This document shows, in pieces, positions 27,109 to 36,430 of a stretch of DNA of 64,000 nt (its first letter is position 1; every line of letters begins with the position of its first letter). The DNA is from Flavobacterium sp. W4I14 (GTDB lineage: Bacteria > Bacteroidota > Bacteroidia > Sphingobacteriales > Sphingobacteriaceae): the NCBI GenBank assembly GCA_030817875.1, contig JAUSZU010000001.1, positions 4,960,001 through 5,024,000 of the forward strand, written 5' to 3'. The notes beneath the pieces were generated by a model. That model had not been told where the DNA came from, ran no database searches, and saw nothing but the letters and a program-made list of their open reading frames with translations. Position numbers and translations under genes: made by a program.

Positions 27109-27918
27109 ATGAAAACCAGGGCAATAACCGCTTTCTTTTTTACCATTGTAATGCTTGGCTCTATCCTTCTGGGCAGCTACACTTTTACCATATTTTATCT
27201 TGTTTTAAGTGTTTTGGCTTTGTTTGAATTTTACAAGCTGATTAAAAACTCAGGCATTAGGCCACACCGAAATATCGGTTTGGTAGCTGGCTCATTAGTG
27301 TTTTTAATGGCCGCTGGCTTACATTACCTTAAATACGATGTGAAGTATTTGCTGCTTTGTATTCCGCTGATTTTCTCAGTTTTTATTACTGAGCTGTATA
27401 AGAAAAACAAAATTCCATTCGCCAACATCTCGTACACTTTTGTCGGCTTTGTTTATGTAACCATTCCATTCTGTTTTTTTCATGCCCTGGGCTTTTTAAA
27501 AAACTGGAACGAATATAACTTTCATCTTCCGCTGGCATTTTTGCTGATGCTTTGGGCAAACGATACAGGCGCTTACCTTTTTGGTGTAAAATACGGTAAA
27601 CGTAAATTGTTCGAGCGCCACTCGCCAAAGAAAAGCTGGGAAGGATTTTTCGGAGGCATGTTTACCAGTGTTTTGGTCGCTTTTGGTTTATCATTTCTGT
27701 TTACCGAAAGTCCAGCTTGGATTTGGATCGGTATGGCCATATTAATTGCAAGTTTTGGTACACTGGGAGATTTAGTAGAATCGATGCTTAAACGCAGTCT
27801 GGATACGAAAGATAGTGGTGGTTTATTACCCGGGCATGGTGGTTTGTTAGATCGTTTTGATGGCTTGTTGCTGTCTGCTCCTGTGGTTTATGCCTATCTG
27901 TATCTGATTTTGTATTAA
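27109..27918 (+). CDS. cdsA: phosphatidate cytidylyltransferase
   Basis: 269 residues with about seven or eight membrane helices. Makes CDP-diacylglycerol from phosphatidate and CTP at the inner membrane. The family signature SMLKRSLDTKDSGG followed by LLPGHGGLLDRFDGLL near the C-terminus is intact, as is SPKKSWEGFFGG and the NDTGAYLFG segment. It lies 43 bases behind the DUF2007 gene and may be its operon partner. Confidence 0.95.
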   Translation: MKTRAITAFFFTIVMLGSILLGSYTFTIFYLVLSVLALFEFYKLIKNSGIRPHRNIGLVAGSLVFLMAAGLHYLKYDVKYLLLCIPLIFSVFITELYKKNKIPFANISYTFVGFVYVTIPFCFFHALGFLKNWNEYNFHLPLAFLLMLWANDTGAYLFGVKYGKRKLFERHSPKKSWEGFFGGMFTSVLVAFGLSFLFTESPAWIWIGMAILIASFGTLGDLVESMLKRSLDTKDSGGLLPGHGGLLDRFDGLLLSAPVVYAYLYLILY

Positions 27919-27938
27919 AATTTTACCACAAGTCTTAT

Positions 27939-28631
27939 CTATCGTCCTCGTTTGTAACGAGGACTATGTTCAGTAGTAGCTATTACAACATAATATGCTC
28001 TTTCTATCTTTTCACCGGTTTTACTTTGTACCTGCTCTGATTTTTTGAGCCTGTTTTTAATGTCAAATCCCGCTTTTTCTAATAGTTCTTTTACGGTTTC
28101 CACTTCGTAAAGTGTAAAGCCATAAGGTGTAAAAGGAAGATTTTCCATAAAATTTTTATCAGCAAAACATATAGCCAAGGTGCCCTCAGGTTTTAGTGTT
28201 CGCTTAATTTCGTTGAGGTAGTCGCTTGGGTTTGTCCAAAAGTAGATTGTATTAACCGTAAAAATTTTATCAAATAGGTCATCCTCAAATGGCAATGTAA
28301 TGCCATTTGTTAGCTGAAAGTGAACCTTTCCTTTTGTTATGAAATCCTGATTGATCTTCTCGGCCTCAGCAATAATGGTTGCAGAAATATCGGCACCGAA
28401 ATACTGGAGGTTTTCGGCTTGTGATAAGAGTTGAGCAATATGCCCCCCGTTTCCATGACCAATTTCTAAAACAGTTTCATTGCTTTGAAGGTTTAATGCC
28501 TCAATTGCAGAAGTCGTCATGCCGATATTATTGGCATGCATCATTTCTCCAGTTTTAATGCCGTGTTCGCCTTCAGGACAACCCAGTTGCTTGGCAATAT
28601 TTTTTAAGTCTTCCTCAGAAAGTTGTTCCAT
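27939..28631 (-). CDS. class I SAM-dependent methyltransferase
   Basis: 230 residues. Motif I is ETVLEIGHGNGGHIAQLL, followed by an acidic strand end (YFGADIS), LPFEDDLFDKIFTVNTIYFW and LKPEGTLAICFADKNF, the normal order for a methyltransferase_11-type Rossmann domain. The substrate is unknown. The frame is open to a TTG at 28637, but the ATG at 28631 (MEQLSEEDLKN) is preferred. It converges with cdsA, with a 20-base gap and no obvious terminator. Confidence 0.85.
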   Translation of the reverse strand: MEQLSEEDLKNIAKQLGCPEGEHGIKTGEMMHANNIGMTTSAIEALNLQSNETVLEIGHGNGGHIAQLLSQAENLQYFGADISATIIAEAEKINQDFITKGKVHFQLTNGITLPFEDDLFDKIFTVNTIYFWTNPSDYLNEIKRTLKPEGTLAICFADKNFMENLPFTPYGFTLYEVETVKELLEKAGFDIKNRLKKSEQVQSKTGEKIERAYYVVIATTEHSPRYKRGR

Positions 28632-28692
28632 AATCAAATCTAAAAATTTAAGATTATGATTTTTACATCTTTTTTGGCCAAAGCTTATAAGA

Positions 28693-29079
28693 TTATTTAA
28701 TTACCTGAACCGGCTTTTTATTTTCATCAATGGCCACAAAAGTAAAATCACCATGAACAGCCAATTCTCTTCCTTCGGCATACATCTGTTCGATATAAAT
28801 TTCTACATTAACCTTTAAACTGGTATTACCCACATGACTTACCTTACCGATAAGCTCCACAATTGTACCTGCTGGAATTGGTTTTTTAAAATCTATCCTG
28901 TCGCTGCTTACGGTAACCATAATCTGACGGCTAAAACGGGTTGCAGTAATAAAAGCAACTTCGTCCATTAAATGCATGGCTGTTCCGCCGAAAAGGGTGT
29001 CGTAATGATTTGTTGTATTTGGGAAAACGGCTTTAAAAATGCTGGTTTTAGAATTTTCTATTCTTTCTTCTAGGGTCAT
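28693..29079 (-). CDS. acyl-CoA thioesterase, hotdog fold
   Basis: 128 residues, single hotdog domain of the YciA/BFIT type. VFPNTTNHYDTLFGGTAMHLMDEVAFITATRF contains the catalytic Asn/Asp and the long hotdog helix, and DFKKPIPAGTIVELIGKV follows. It hydrolyses acyl-CoA; chain length cannot be predicted. A TATATTTA box ends four bases before the ATG (possible leaderless mRNA). Confidence 0.88.
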   Translation of the reverse strand: MTLEERIENSKTSIFKAVFPNTTNHYDTLFGGTAMHLMDEVAFITATRFSRQIMVTVSSDRIDFKKPIPAGTIVELIGKVSHVGNTSLKVNVEIYIEQMYAEGRELAVHGDFTFVAIDENKKPVQVIK

Positions 29080-29083
29080 GGGT

Positions 29084-29091
29084 TAAATATA
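29084..29091 (-). promoter_or_regulatory. -7-like box abutting the thioesterase start
   Basis: TATATTTA on the minus strand, one mismatch from TAnnTTTG, exactly four bases before the ATG. Confidence 0.4.
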
Positions 29092-29246
29092 GGTGCTGTA
29101 AAAAACTTTGGCAACTTTCTAGTTATTTTTAGTAGAAAATTGCCAAAGTAAAAGGTTTGCGTATGAGAAATGGATACCGGAAACGCAAAATAAATGTGCT
29201 TTCAGTATTTCTGGTAATGCAATTAAGTGGTGAAATAACTAAAAGA

Positions 29247-29322
29247 TGTCATCCTGAGTTCGTTGAAGGACAGTTTTTTTAGTTATTTCACGATAAGGGT
29301 CTTCGACAAGCTCAGACTGACA
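29247..29322. repeat. GTCAT/ATGAC-type palindromic element, copy 8
   Basis: Arms TGTCATCCTGAG and CTCAGACTGACA. It lies between metE and the thioesterase gene. Confidence 0.75.
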
Positions 29323-29373
29323 ACAATCGAAGTCTTAACTTAATAGTGTTGGTTTCTCCGTGGCAAAATAGAA

Positions 29374-31707
29374 TTAATTCACCTGAAGATCTGCAGCAAG
29401 TACCGTTTCGGCTTTGCGCATTTCTTTGGCGGCTTCAACCATTTCTATTAAGGCCTTTTTGGTTTCGTCCCATCCGCGGGTTTTTAAACCACAATCAGGG
29501 TTTACCCAGAGTTGTCCGGAGGGAATAACAGCCTTTGCTTTTTTGAGCAATTGAACCATTTCTTCCCTCTTCGGAACCCTTGGAGAGTGAATATCGTATA
29601 CACCTGGGCCAATTTCGTTTGGATATTTAAAATCGGCAAATGCATCTAATAATTCCATTTGCGAACGTGAGGTTTCGATGGTGATTACGTCGGCATCCAT
29701 ATCGGCAATGTTTTGGATGATATCGTTAAACTCCGAGTAACACATGTGCGTGTGGATCTGTGTATCGTCTTTCACGCCACTTGCCGAAATTTTAAAGGCT
29801 TTAACCGCCCAGTTTAAATAGTTTTGCCAATCAGCTTTGCGCAATGGTAAACCTTCTCTAATGGCTGGCTCATCAATCTGAATGATTTTTATCCCTGCAT
29901 TTTCCAAGTCGCAAACCTCATCACGGATGGCCAGTGCAATTTGGGTACAGGTTTCTGATCTTGGTTGATCATTGCGCACAAACGACCATTGTAAGATGGT
30001 TACAGGACCTGTGAGCATACCTTTCATGTATTTTGAGGTAAGCGACTGCGCGTAGGCGGTCCACTTTACCGTCATGGGTTTCGGGCGAGAAACATCACCA
30101 AAAATAATAGGTGGTTTTACGCAGCGCGAGCCATAACTCTGTACCCAGCCATTTTTAGAGAAAGCGAAACCATCTAGCTGCTCACCGAAGTATTCAACCA
30201 TATCGTTACGCTCAAATTCACCATGAACTAAAACATCCAGATCGATTTCTTCCTGCCAGCTCACGGCTTTTGCGGTTTCTTTGGCAATTAGCTCGTCGTA
30301 TTCTTCAACTGTAAAGGTTCCGTTTTTAAGTTTTGCCCTCCAGCTTCTTACCTCAGCCGTTTGTGGAAACGATCCGATGGTTGTAGTGGCGTAACTTGGC
30401 AGATTGAGTTCTTGTTGTTTAATTTTTCTGCTCGAAAATTGACTTAAACGTTCTGCATCCTGCTCTTTTAATCCTAAAACACGTTGCTTAACTTCAGGAT
30501 TGTGGATGATTTTAGAAACTTTACGGTTAGCAATCGCGATCTTATTTTCCTCAAGTTTTTGCAGGGTAGATGCGGGGCTTTCGTTGGTGATCAGTTTTTT
30601 TAAGGTAGCTACTTCCGCAATTTTTTGTTTCGCATAAGCCAACCACTGTTTAATTTCTGTCGATAGATTTTGTTCATTGGTTTCATTATCTAAATCAACT
30701 GGTGAGTGGATTAGGGAGCAAGATGGGGCGATCCACACTTTGCCCAGGCCTCTTTTTTCTACGGCTTGATTAATGATTGAAGCAGATTTCTCGAAATCAT
30801 TTTTCCAGATGTTTCTTCCGTCTACCAAACCTAACGAAAGGATGGTATCTTCTCTCAAAGAAGCTAAAACATCCGTCAATTGGGCTTCAGCACGTACCAG
30901 GTCGATATGTAAAACATTTACCGGGAGTGAAGTAGTTAGTGCTAAATTATTGCCCAAGCCTTCGAAATAAGTAGCCAAAACAATTTTTAACCTAGGAAAA
31001 GCTTTTCTGATCTCTTTATAGGCATATTCGTAAGCTTTCTTGTCTTTTTCGGTAAGATCTAAAGTCAAAAAAGGTTCATCAAACTGAATATATTCTACAT
31101 CCAAAGCATCCAACCGAGATAATATCTCGATATAAACCGGAAGAAGATTTTTGATCAGATCGATCTTTTCAAAGCCAGTTTCCTTTTCTTTTCCCAATAA
31201 TAGGTAAGAAACAGGACCGATTAAAACAGGTTTGGTGGTAATACCCAATTGTTTTGCCTCGTAAAACTCATCGATAATTTTGGTAGAGAAAAGTTTAAAA
31301 GGCTGGTCTTTGTAAAACTCAGGAACGATGTAATGGTAGTTGGTATCGAACCATTTGGTCATTTCCATTGCTACTACATCTAATCCCTCTTTCTGATAAC
31401 CTCTTGCCATAGCAAAATAAAGATCAAGCTCTGAATTTCCTTTTTTTAGGATCACTTCGTTGTACCTTTTCGGGATGGCCCCAAAAGTTAAAGAATGATC
31501 AAGCACATGATCGTAAAAAGAAAAGTCGTTCGAAGGAATGATATCAATTCCAGCTTCTTTTTGAAGGTTCCAGTTTTCGTGGCGAATGTTTTTTCCCACC
31601 TGAAGTACATTTTTGTACCCAGTTTTATCTGCCCAGTAATTTTCGCAGATTTTCTTTAATTCCCTTTGGCTACCTATTCGCGGATAGCCCAGATTTTGCG
31701 TTAGCAT
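29374..31707 (-). CDS. metE: cobalamin-independent methionine synthase
   Basis: 777 residues, full length. Transfers a methyl group from 5-methyl-THF-triglutamate to homocysteine. The N-terminal barrel opens with NLGYPRIGSQRELKK. The C-terminal catalytic barrel has TTIGSFPQTAEVR, VHGEFERNDMVEYF, MLTGPVTILQWSF, IDEPAIREGLP, THMCYSEF (zinc His and Cys) and NPDCGLKTRGW (zinc Cys). A cobalamin riboswitch lies in its leader, so MetE should be repressed when B12 is available. This implies a B12-dependent MetH elsewhere in the genome. Confidence 0.97.
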   Translation of the reverse strand: MLTQNLGYPRIGSQRELKKICENYWADKTGYKNVLQVGKNIRHENWNLQKEAGIDIIPSNDFSFYDHVLDHSLTFGAIPKRYNEVILKKGNSELDLYFAMARGYQKEGLDVVAMEMTKWFDTNYHYIVPEFYKDQPFKLFSTKIIDEFYEAKQLGITTKPVLIGPVSYLLLGKEKETGFEKIDLIKNLLPVYIEILSRLDALDVEYIQFDEPFLTLDLTEKDKKAYEYAYKEIRKAFPRLKIVLATYFEGLGNNLALTTSLPVNVLHIDLVRAEAQLTDVLASLREDTILSLGLVDGRNIWKNDFEKSASIINQAVEKRGLGKVWIAPSCSLIHSPVDLDNETNEQNLSTEIKQWLAYAKQKIAEVATLKKLITNESPASTLQKLEENKIAIANRKVSKIIHNPEVKQRVLGLKEQDAERLSQFSSRKIKQQELNLPSYATTTIGSFPQTAEVRSWRAKLKNGTFTVEEYDELIAKETAKAVSWQEEIDLDVLVHGEFERNDMVEYFGEQLDGFAFSKNGWVQSYGSRCVKPPIIFGDVSRPKPMTVKWTAYAQSLTSKYMKGMLTGPVTILQWSFVRNDQPRSETCTQIALAIRDEVCDLENAGIKIIQIDEPAIREGLPLRKADWQNYLNWAVKAFKISASGVKDDTQIHTHMCYSEFNDIIQNIADMDADVITIETSRSQMELLDAFADFKYPNEIGPGVYDIHSPRVPKREEMVQLLKKAKAVIPSGQLWVNPDCGLKTRGWDETKKALIEMVEAAKEMRKAETVLAADLQVN

Positions 31708-31915
31708 CTCTTTTAAAGATTAAGTAAATAAATCGTTTAAAAGCCCTCAAAGCAATATTTTATAATGTTTTTTGTTAGAAATAAAAAGGAAAGGTTAGCG
31801 CACAAACAGCCTACTCATTAGCAAAAAGCTTAAAGCAAGCATATAAAATGGTTAATTTTATGGTGTACAATCAGACCTGACCAATTACTTTATAACGCGA
31901 AAGCACCGTCAATTC

Positions 31916-32104
31916 AATATAGGCAGGTCTCCTGACTTATTCCCGATCTTATCGCCTTCCCATCCCGGTAAACGGCACAGTGGCATGAATGATAAGACCG
32001 TTGTCTTTTAACGAAAAGACAGAATTTACAGTTGCGCGACAGCTCGTGATTTGCACACGATTCCCTATTAATCCCGGTTGTATTCCGGGAACCTGTATCG
32101 GTTG
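31916..32104 (-). promoter_or_regulatory. cobalamin riboswitch upstream of metE
   Basis: On the minus strand, in order: GGTTCCCGG, AATAGGGAATCGTG, the conserved GCTGTCGCGCAACTGTAA core, GCCACTGTG (B12 box), CCGGGATGGGAAGGCG and AAGTCAGGAGACCTGCC. This is the full consensus order of an AdoCbl-type riboswitch. It sits 209 bases upstream of metE, on the same strand. Confidence 0.95.
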
Positions 32105-32136
32105 ATGAAAAATAAAGTTAAGAACTTACATCAGGA

Positions 32137-32144
32137 CAAATGTA
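32137..32144 (-). promoter_or_regulatory. -7 box of the metE transcript
   Basis: TACATTTG on the minus strand, about 33 bases before the riboswitch. A TTG at 32169-32171 is a possible -33 element with a long 24-base spacing. Confidence 0.45.
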
Positions 32145-32207
32145 TGGATTAGGATTTAAAACTTGTAACAAATTTACAGCAAGCAGTTTTTGGTGCTGAT
32201 TCTATAT

Positions 32208-32215
32208 TATATTTG
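32208..32215 (+). promoter_or_regulatory. -7 box of the M14 peptidase gene
   Basis: TATATTTG, 23 bases before the ATG at 32239. A TTG lies at 32190-32192. Confidence 0.5.
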
Positions 32216-32238
32216 GTTACCTAACTAAACTCCTTATT

Positions 32239-34935
32239 ATGATAAAAATCTACTTTAAAAGGCTTTGCTTTGCTTTTTTAATGGTAAATAGCTATGCGTT
32301 GCTGGCGCAGGAAGTGCCAACGCCAAAAGCGCATTTTGGTTTTGATATCGGCGACGACTACCAACTGGCCAATTATACCCAAACAGAAGCTTATTTTAAG
32401 AAACTCGCGGCAAGTTCTGACCGCATTAAACTGGTTGATATTGGCAAAACCGAAGAAGGTAGAAGTCAATATATGTTGATCGTTTCTTCACCCGAAAACC
32501 TCAAGAAATTAGACCGTTACAAGGAAATTTCGCAACAGCTGGCACATGCAGAAATTACACCTGAGCAGGCAAAAGCATTAGCCCAGGAAGGTAAGGCGGT
32601 AGTTTGGATAGATGGCGGCTTGCATGCCAATGAGGTAGTAGGTGCACATCAGCTGATCGAAACTGCTTATGAATTTGCCTCCAGAAAAGAACCTGAAACC
32701 CTGCGTATTTTGGATAACGTAATCATTTTGTTTACCCATGCCAACCCTGATGGACAAGAATTGGTGAGCAATTGGTACATGAAGGAGAAAGACCCCAAAA
32801 AAAGAACAACCTCAGGTTTGCCTGTTTTGTACGAAAAGTACGCAGGTCATGATAATAACCGCGATTTCTTTATGTTAAACCTTAAAGAAACGCAGAATAT
32901 CGGCCGCCAACTTTTTGTGGAATGGATTCCGCAGATTATGTATAACCACCATCAGGCAGGTCCGGCAGGAACGGTTGTTGCTGGTCCTCCCTACCGCGAT
33001 CCTTTCAATTATGTTTTCGATCCAACGTTATTAACCAGTTTAGATGCCGTTGGTGCGGCCATGCACAACCGTATGAATGTAGAAAACAAACCTGGGTATA
33101 CCCAACGTGGAGGATCGGTTTATTCTACCTGGTACAATGGCGGTTTAAGAACCACCACTTATTTTCACAACATGATTGGGCTCTTGACCGAAATTATCGG
33201 GAATCCTACACCTTCTGAAATTCCCTTAGTTCCCTCGAGATTATTGCCGAACGGCGATTCGCCAAACCCGATTACCCCAAGGAAATGGTACTTTAAAAAC
33301 TCTATTGACTATTCGGTATCGTTAAACTATGCTGTTTTAAATTATGCGCAACGCTATCGCGACGAATTGTTGTACAACATTTACCAGATGGGTAGAAATT
33401 CGATAGAACGTGGTAAAAAAGATACTTGGTCTTTTTCTCCTAAAAAAATAGAAGCCATTAATAATGCGGCAAAAGGAGAAAAAAGTACAGCCGTAGCAGG
33501 TGGAGACGCCGATTTTGGCCCAAGACGCCAGATCAGTATGAAAGCTTTCGATACGGTGATGAAGGCTCCTGTAAACAGAGATCCCCGTGGATATATTTTA
33601 AGCACCGATCAGCCGGATTTTAACTCTGCTGTTAAATTTTTAAATGCTTTGATTAGAACAGGTATTGTGGTTCAAAAAGCAACCGCTTCATTTACCGTTG
33701 CAGGGAAAAATTATCCTGCCGGAAGTTATGTCGTAAAAACCGATCAGGCTTTTCGTCCGCATGTTTTAGATATGTTCGAGCCGCAAGATCATCCAAACGA
33801 TTTTAAATACGAAGGAGGTGCGCCAATTCCACCATACGACGCTGCAGGATGGACCTTAGCTTATTTAATGGATGTGAAATTCGATCGGATTCTGGATGAT
33901 TTTTCAGGGCCGTTTGAGAAAAATCCGTACGGTGCTTTATTGAAATTTGAGAATAAATTGCCCTCAGGATCGGGTTATGTGTTAAGTGCAGCACAAAATG
34001 ATTCCTATACTGCAGTGAACGATCTTTTGAAAAATAAAATTGAAGTTTACCGGTCGACTGAAAATGGCGATTTTTATGTCCCTTCAGCAGGGAAATCAAT
34101 ATTGGAAAAAGCAAACATCAAACTGAAAAGTGCTGCTGTACCAAAAGATAAAATTAAAATCTCTGCCAGAAGAATTGCCCTTTGGGATACCTATGGAGGT
34201 TCTATGGCATCAGGGTGGGTGCGCTTTTTAATGGAGCAATATCATTATAACGCAACAGTAATTTACCCGCAGGATATAGATGCCGGGAACTTAAAATCTA
34301 AATACGATGTAATTATTTTTGTGGGTGGCGCAATACCATCGGTACAGGGAGGAGGATTCGGAAGCAGGTCTTTCGGACCAAAGGCAGAAGAAGTTCCTCA
34401 GGAATTTAGAAATCGTTTGGGAAGGATTACTGCAGACAAATCAATCCCTGAATTAAAGAAATTTTTAGAGGCCGGGGGCAATATTGTGACCATTGGCAGC
34501 AGTACCAATTTGGCCTATCATTTAAATCTTCCGGTTCGGAATGCAATGGTTGAAATTGTAAACGGAGAGGAAAAGAGGTTACCTGCTGAAAAATATTATG
34601 TTCCGGGAAGTGTTTTAAATGTTGGTGTAGATACAACTTTGCCAACAACCTGGGGGATGGAAAAGGAAGCTGACGTATATTTTGACAATAGCCCCGTTTT
34701 TAAGCTCACAGGCGATGCCATTGTAGCTGGAAAGATTAAACCTTTAATGTGGTTCGAAGATGCGACACCATTGCGCAGCGGCTGGGCCTGGGGGCAGGCT
34801 TACCTGCAAGATGGAGTAACGGCCTTCGAAGCGAAGGTTGGTAAAGGCAAACTGCTTGCTTTTGGGCCAGAAATTGCATTTAGAGCGCAAACGCACGGTA
34901 CTTTTAAACTGATATTTAACCAGTTGTACAAGTAG
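32239..34935 (+). CDS. M14 family zinc carboxypeptidase, exported
   Basis: 898 residues. A signal peptide (about 1-24, ending ALLAQ) precedes an M14 peptidase domain (about 40-400). The zinc motif is GGLHANEVVGAH (HxxE), followed by FTHANPDGQE, DNNRDF and NHHQAG; the catalytic Glu is plausibly in the LLTEIIGNP segment. The C-terminal half (about 480-898) is beta/alpha-rich and ends in a glutamine-amidotransferase-like fold segment (KYDVIIFVGGAIPSV). Function is probably periplasmic or outer-surface peptide degradation. It has its own promoter at 32208. Confidence 0.86.
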   Translation: MIKIYFKRLCFAFLMVNSYALLAQEVPTPKAHFGFDIGDDYQLANYTQTEAYFKKLAASSDRIKLVDIGKTEEGRSQYMLIVSSPENLKKLDRYKEISQQLAHAEITPEQAKALAQEGKAVVWIDGGLHANEVVGAHQLIETAYEFASRKEPETLRILDNVIILFTHANPDGQELVSNWYMKEKDPKKRTTSGLPVLYEKYAGHDNNRDFFMLNLKETQNIGRQLFVEWIPQIMYNHHQAGPAGTVVAGPPYRDPFNYVFDPTLLTSLDAVGAAMHNRMNVENKPGYTQRGGSVYSTWYNGGLRTTTYFHNMIGLLTEIIGNPTPSEIPLVPSRLLPNGDSPNPITPRKWYFKNSIDYSVSLNYAVLNYAQRYRDELLYNIYQMGRNSIERGKKDTWSFSPKKIEAINNAAKGEKSTAVAGGDADFGPRRQISMKAFDTVMKAPVNRDPRGYILSTDQPDFNSAVKFLNALIRTGIVVQKATASFTVAGKNYPAGSYVVKTDQAFRPHVLDMFEPQDHPNDFKYEGGAPIPPYDAAGWTLAYLMDVKFDRILDDFSGPFEKNPYGALLKFENKLPSGSGYVLSAAQNDSYTAVNDLLKNKIEVYRSTENGDFYVPSAGKSILEKANIKLKSAAVPKDKIKISARRIALWDTYGGSMASGWVRFLMEQYHYNATVIYPQDIDAGNLKSKYDVIIFVGGAIPSVQGGGFGSRSFGPKAEEVPQEFRNRLGRITADKSIPELKKFLEAGGNIVTIGSSTNLAYHLNLPVRNAMVEIVNGEEKRLPAEKYYVPGSVLNVGVDTTLPTTWGMEKEADVYFDNSPVFKLTGDAIVAGKIKPLMWFEDATPLRSGWAWGQAYLQDGVTAFEAKVGKGKLLAFGPEIAFRAQTHGTFKLIFNQLYK

Positions 34936-34973
34936 TTATAATTGAATTTGCCATGTTGAGCTTTCTGATCGGT

Positions 34974-35057
34974 CGTCATTCCCGCGCAGGCGGGAATCGT
35001 AATGCAACCTGCAAACATACCAAGGCATTAAGATTCCCAATCAAGTTGGGAATGACG
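34974..35057. repeat. GTCAT/ATGAC palindromic element, copy 9
   Basis: Left unit CGTCATTCCCGCGCAGGCGGGAAT and right unit ATTCCCAATCAAGTTGGGAATGACG, each with its own small hairpin inside the large inverted repeat (units of 24-25 bases described here by their arms). Confidence 0.8.
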
Positions 35058-35091
35058 GTTCCTCGAAGCAGATCAATTTATTAAAATTTCC

Positions 35092-35139
35092 TTGTCATGT
35101 ATATACATTTTGTACAATAAATTATCCTCAGGATGACAA
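35092..35139. repeat. short GTCAT/ATGAC element, copy 10
   Basis: TTGTCAT at the left and ATGACAA at the right with an AT-rich middle, directly behind copy 9. It is less symmetric than the others. Confidence 0.45.
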
Positions 35140-35154
35140 TTCTAATTAATATGG

Positions 35155-35186
35155 AAGCCGCTATCCTAAACGATAGTGGCTTTTTA
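35155..35186 (+). terminator. terminator-like hairpin before the dsbA-like gene
   Basis: AAGCCGCTATC (35155-35165) pairs with GATAGTGGCTT (35172-35182, one mismatch or wobble), followed by a T-run. Confidence 0.65.
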
Positions 35187-35219
35187 CTTAAGCCTTACCT
35201 TAAGCAAGTATAATCACCT

Positions 35220-35227
35220 TAATTTTG
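35220..35227 (+). promoter_or_regulatory. -7 box abutting the dsbA-like start
   Basis: TAATTTTG, full consensus, exactly four bases before the ATG at 35232; transcription would begin at or near the start codon. Confidence 0.5.
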
Positions 35228-35231
35228 TGCT

Positions 35232-35948
35232 ATGAAAGTAGAAATCTGGTCGGACGTAATGTGTCCGTTTTGCTATATCGGGAAAAGACATTTTGAACAG
35301 GCGATAGAAAAATTACCTTTCAAAAATGAAATTGAGGTGGATTGGAAGAGCTATCAGCTTAATCCAGCGTATCACAATACCAATAACGAATCGGTGTACG
35401 ATTACCTTTCGCGGAGTAAGGGAATGCCGATTGAGCAAGCTAAACAAATGACAAAACAGGTGGTTGATATGGCTGCAAACGCTGGTTTGAAGATAGATTT
35501 TGACACGAATATTCCTGCAAATACCTTCAATGCTCATCGTTTGATCCATTTGGCGGCAAAACATAATCTTCAGGATTTAGCCGAAGAAAAACTGTTTGAA
35601 GCACATTTTGTAAACAGCAAAAATATTGGCGAAACGAGTGTTTTGGTTGATCTTGCTGTAGAAATTGGCTTGGCTAAAGATGAAGCTGAATCAGTTCTGA
35701 ATGGAAATGAGTTTGCTGAAGCTGTCCGTTATGATATTTATGAAAGCCAGAATTTAGGAATCCGTGGTGTGCCTTATTTTGTAATGGACCGCAAGTACGG
35801 TGTTTCCGGTGCTCAGCCAGTTCAGGCTTTTACCGATGCGCTTACCCAAAGTTTTACGGAGTGGAAAGAAACTCAACCAAAAACAACGCTAACCTTATTA
35901 AATAAAAAGGATGATGCGGTTTGTGATGAAAATGGCTGTGAGATATAG
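35232..35948 (+). CDS. DsbA family oxidoreductase (FrnE-like)
   Basis: 238 residues, thioredoxin fold with helical insertion, no signal peptide. The active-site pair is C11-P-F-C14 in DVMCPFCYIGKRHFE, and the cis-Pro loop is RGVPYFVMD. This matches the cytoplasmic FrnE/2-hydroxychromene-isomerase-like branch of DsbA proteins. A second Cys pair sits at the extreme C-terminus (CDENGC). Proposed role: disulfide isomerase or oxidoreductase in stress response; the substrate is unknown. Transcription appears to begin almost at the ATG. Confidence 0.88.
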   Translation: MKVEIWSDVMCPFCYIGKRHFEQAIEKLPFKNEIEVDWKSYQLNPAYHNTNNESVYDYLSRSKGMPIEQAKQMTKQVVDMAANAGLKIDFDTNIPANTFNAHRLIHLAAKHNLQDLAEEKLFEAHFVNSKNIGETSVLVDLAVEIGLAKDEAESVLNGNEFAEAVRYDIYESQNLGIRGVPYFVMDRKYGVSGAQPVQAFTDALTQSFTEWKETQPKTTLTLLNKKDDAVCDENGCEI

Positions 35949-36030
35949 ATTTGTTTCCCGCAGATTAAGCTGATCAATGTAGGTTTTTTCTGCGAAAGCC
36001 ATTTTGATCTGTGGGAATTATTATCCAATT

Positions 36031-36139
36031 CGTCATGCTGAATTTATTTCAGCATCTATTAAATAGTTATGCGATTAGATCCTGAAACAAGTTCAAGAGG
36101 AAGATCGTTTTAGGTCCTTCGACTCCGCTCAGGATGACA
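36031..36139. repeat. GTCAT/ATGAC palindromic element, copy 11
   Basis: Starts CGTCATGCTGAATTTATTTCAGCAT and ends CTCAGGATGACA (left unit given by its TGCTGAA/TTCAGCA hairpin). It lies between the DsbA-like gene and the DUF3820 gene. Confidence 0.7.
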
Positions 36140-36179
36140 ATCACAGTTATTAGATGACCGATTTACCTCTCGAATTTAA

Positions 36180-36401
36180 TTAGCGTTGCTGATTTTTCAA
36201 GGGCGTTAACAGGTACTCTAAGCCATTTACCCGAATTTCGAACATCGTAGCCAATAAATCGCCCAATTTCCCTTTTGGGAAGCCTTTATCTTTGTACCAC
36301 AATAAATAACTTTCGGGGATATTGCAGATCAGATAACCTTTATATTTTCCATAAGGCATTTGCATTTTCACTAAATCGAGCAATAAGGTTGGGTCTAACA
36401 T
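36180..36401 (-). CDS. DUF3820 family protein
   Basis: 73 residues. The conserved core MPYGKYKGYLICNIPESYLLWY and the GDLLATMFEIRVNGLE helix fit the small DUF3820 family. The fold resembles a nuclease-associated or DNA-binding module; function is unknown. It lies behind mfd on the same strand but is separated from it by a strong terminator. Confidence 0.8.
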   Translation of the reverse strand: MLDPTLLLDLVKMQMPYGKYKGYLICNIPESYLLWYKDKGFPKGKLGDLLATMFEIRVNGLEYLLTPLKNQQR

Positions 36402-36430
36402 TTTTTAAGATGGCGATGATAATAATTTTA

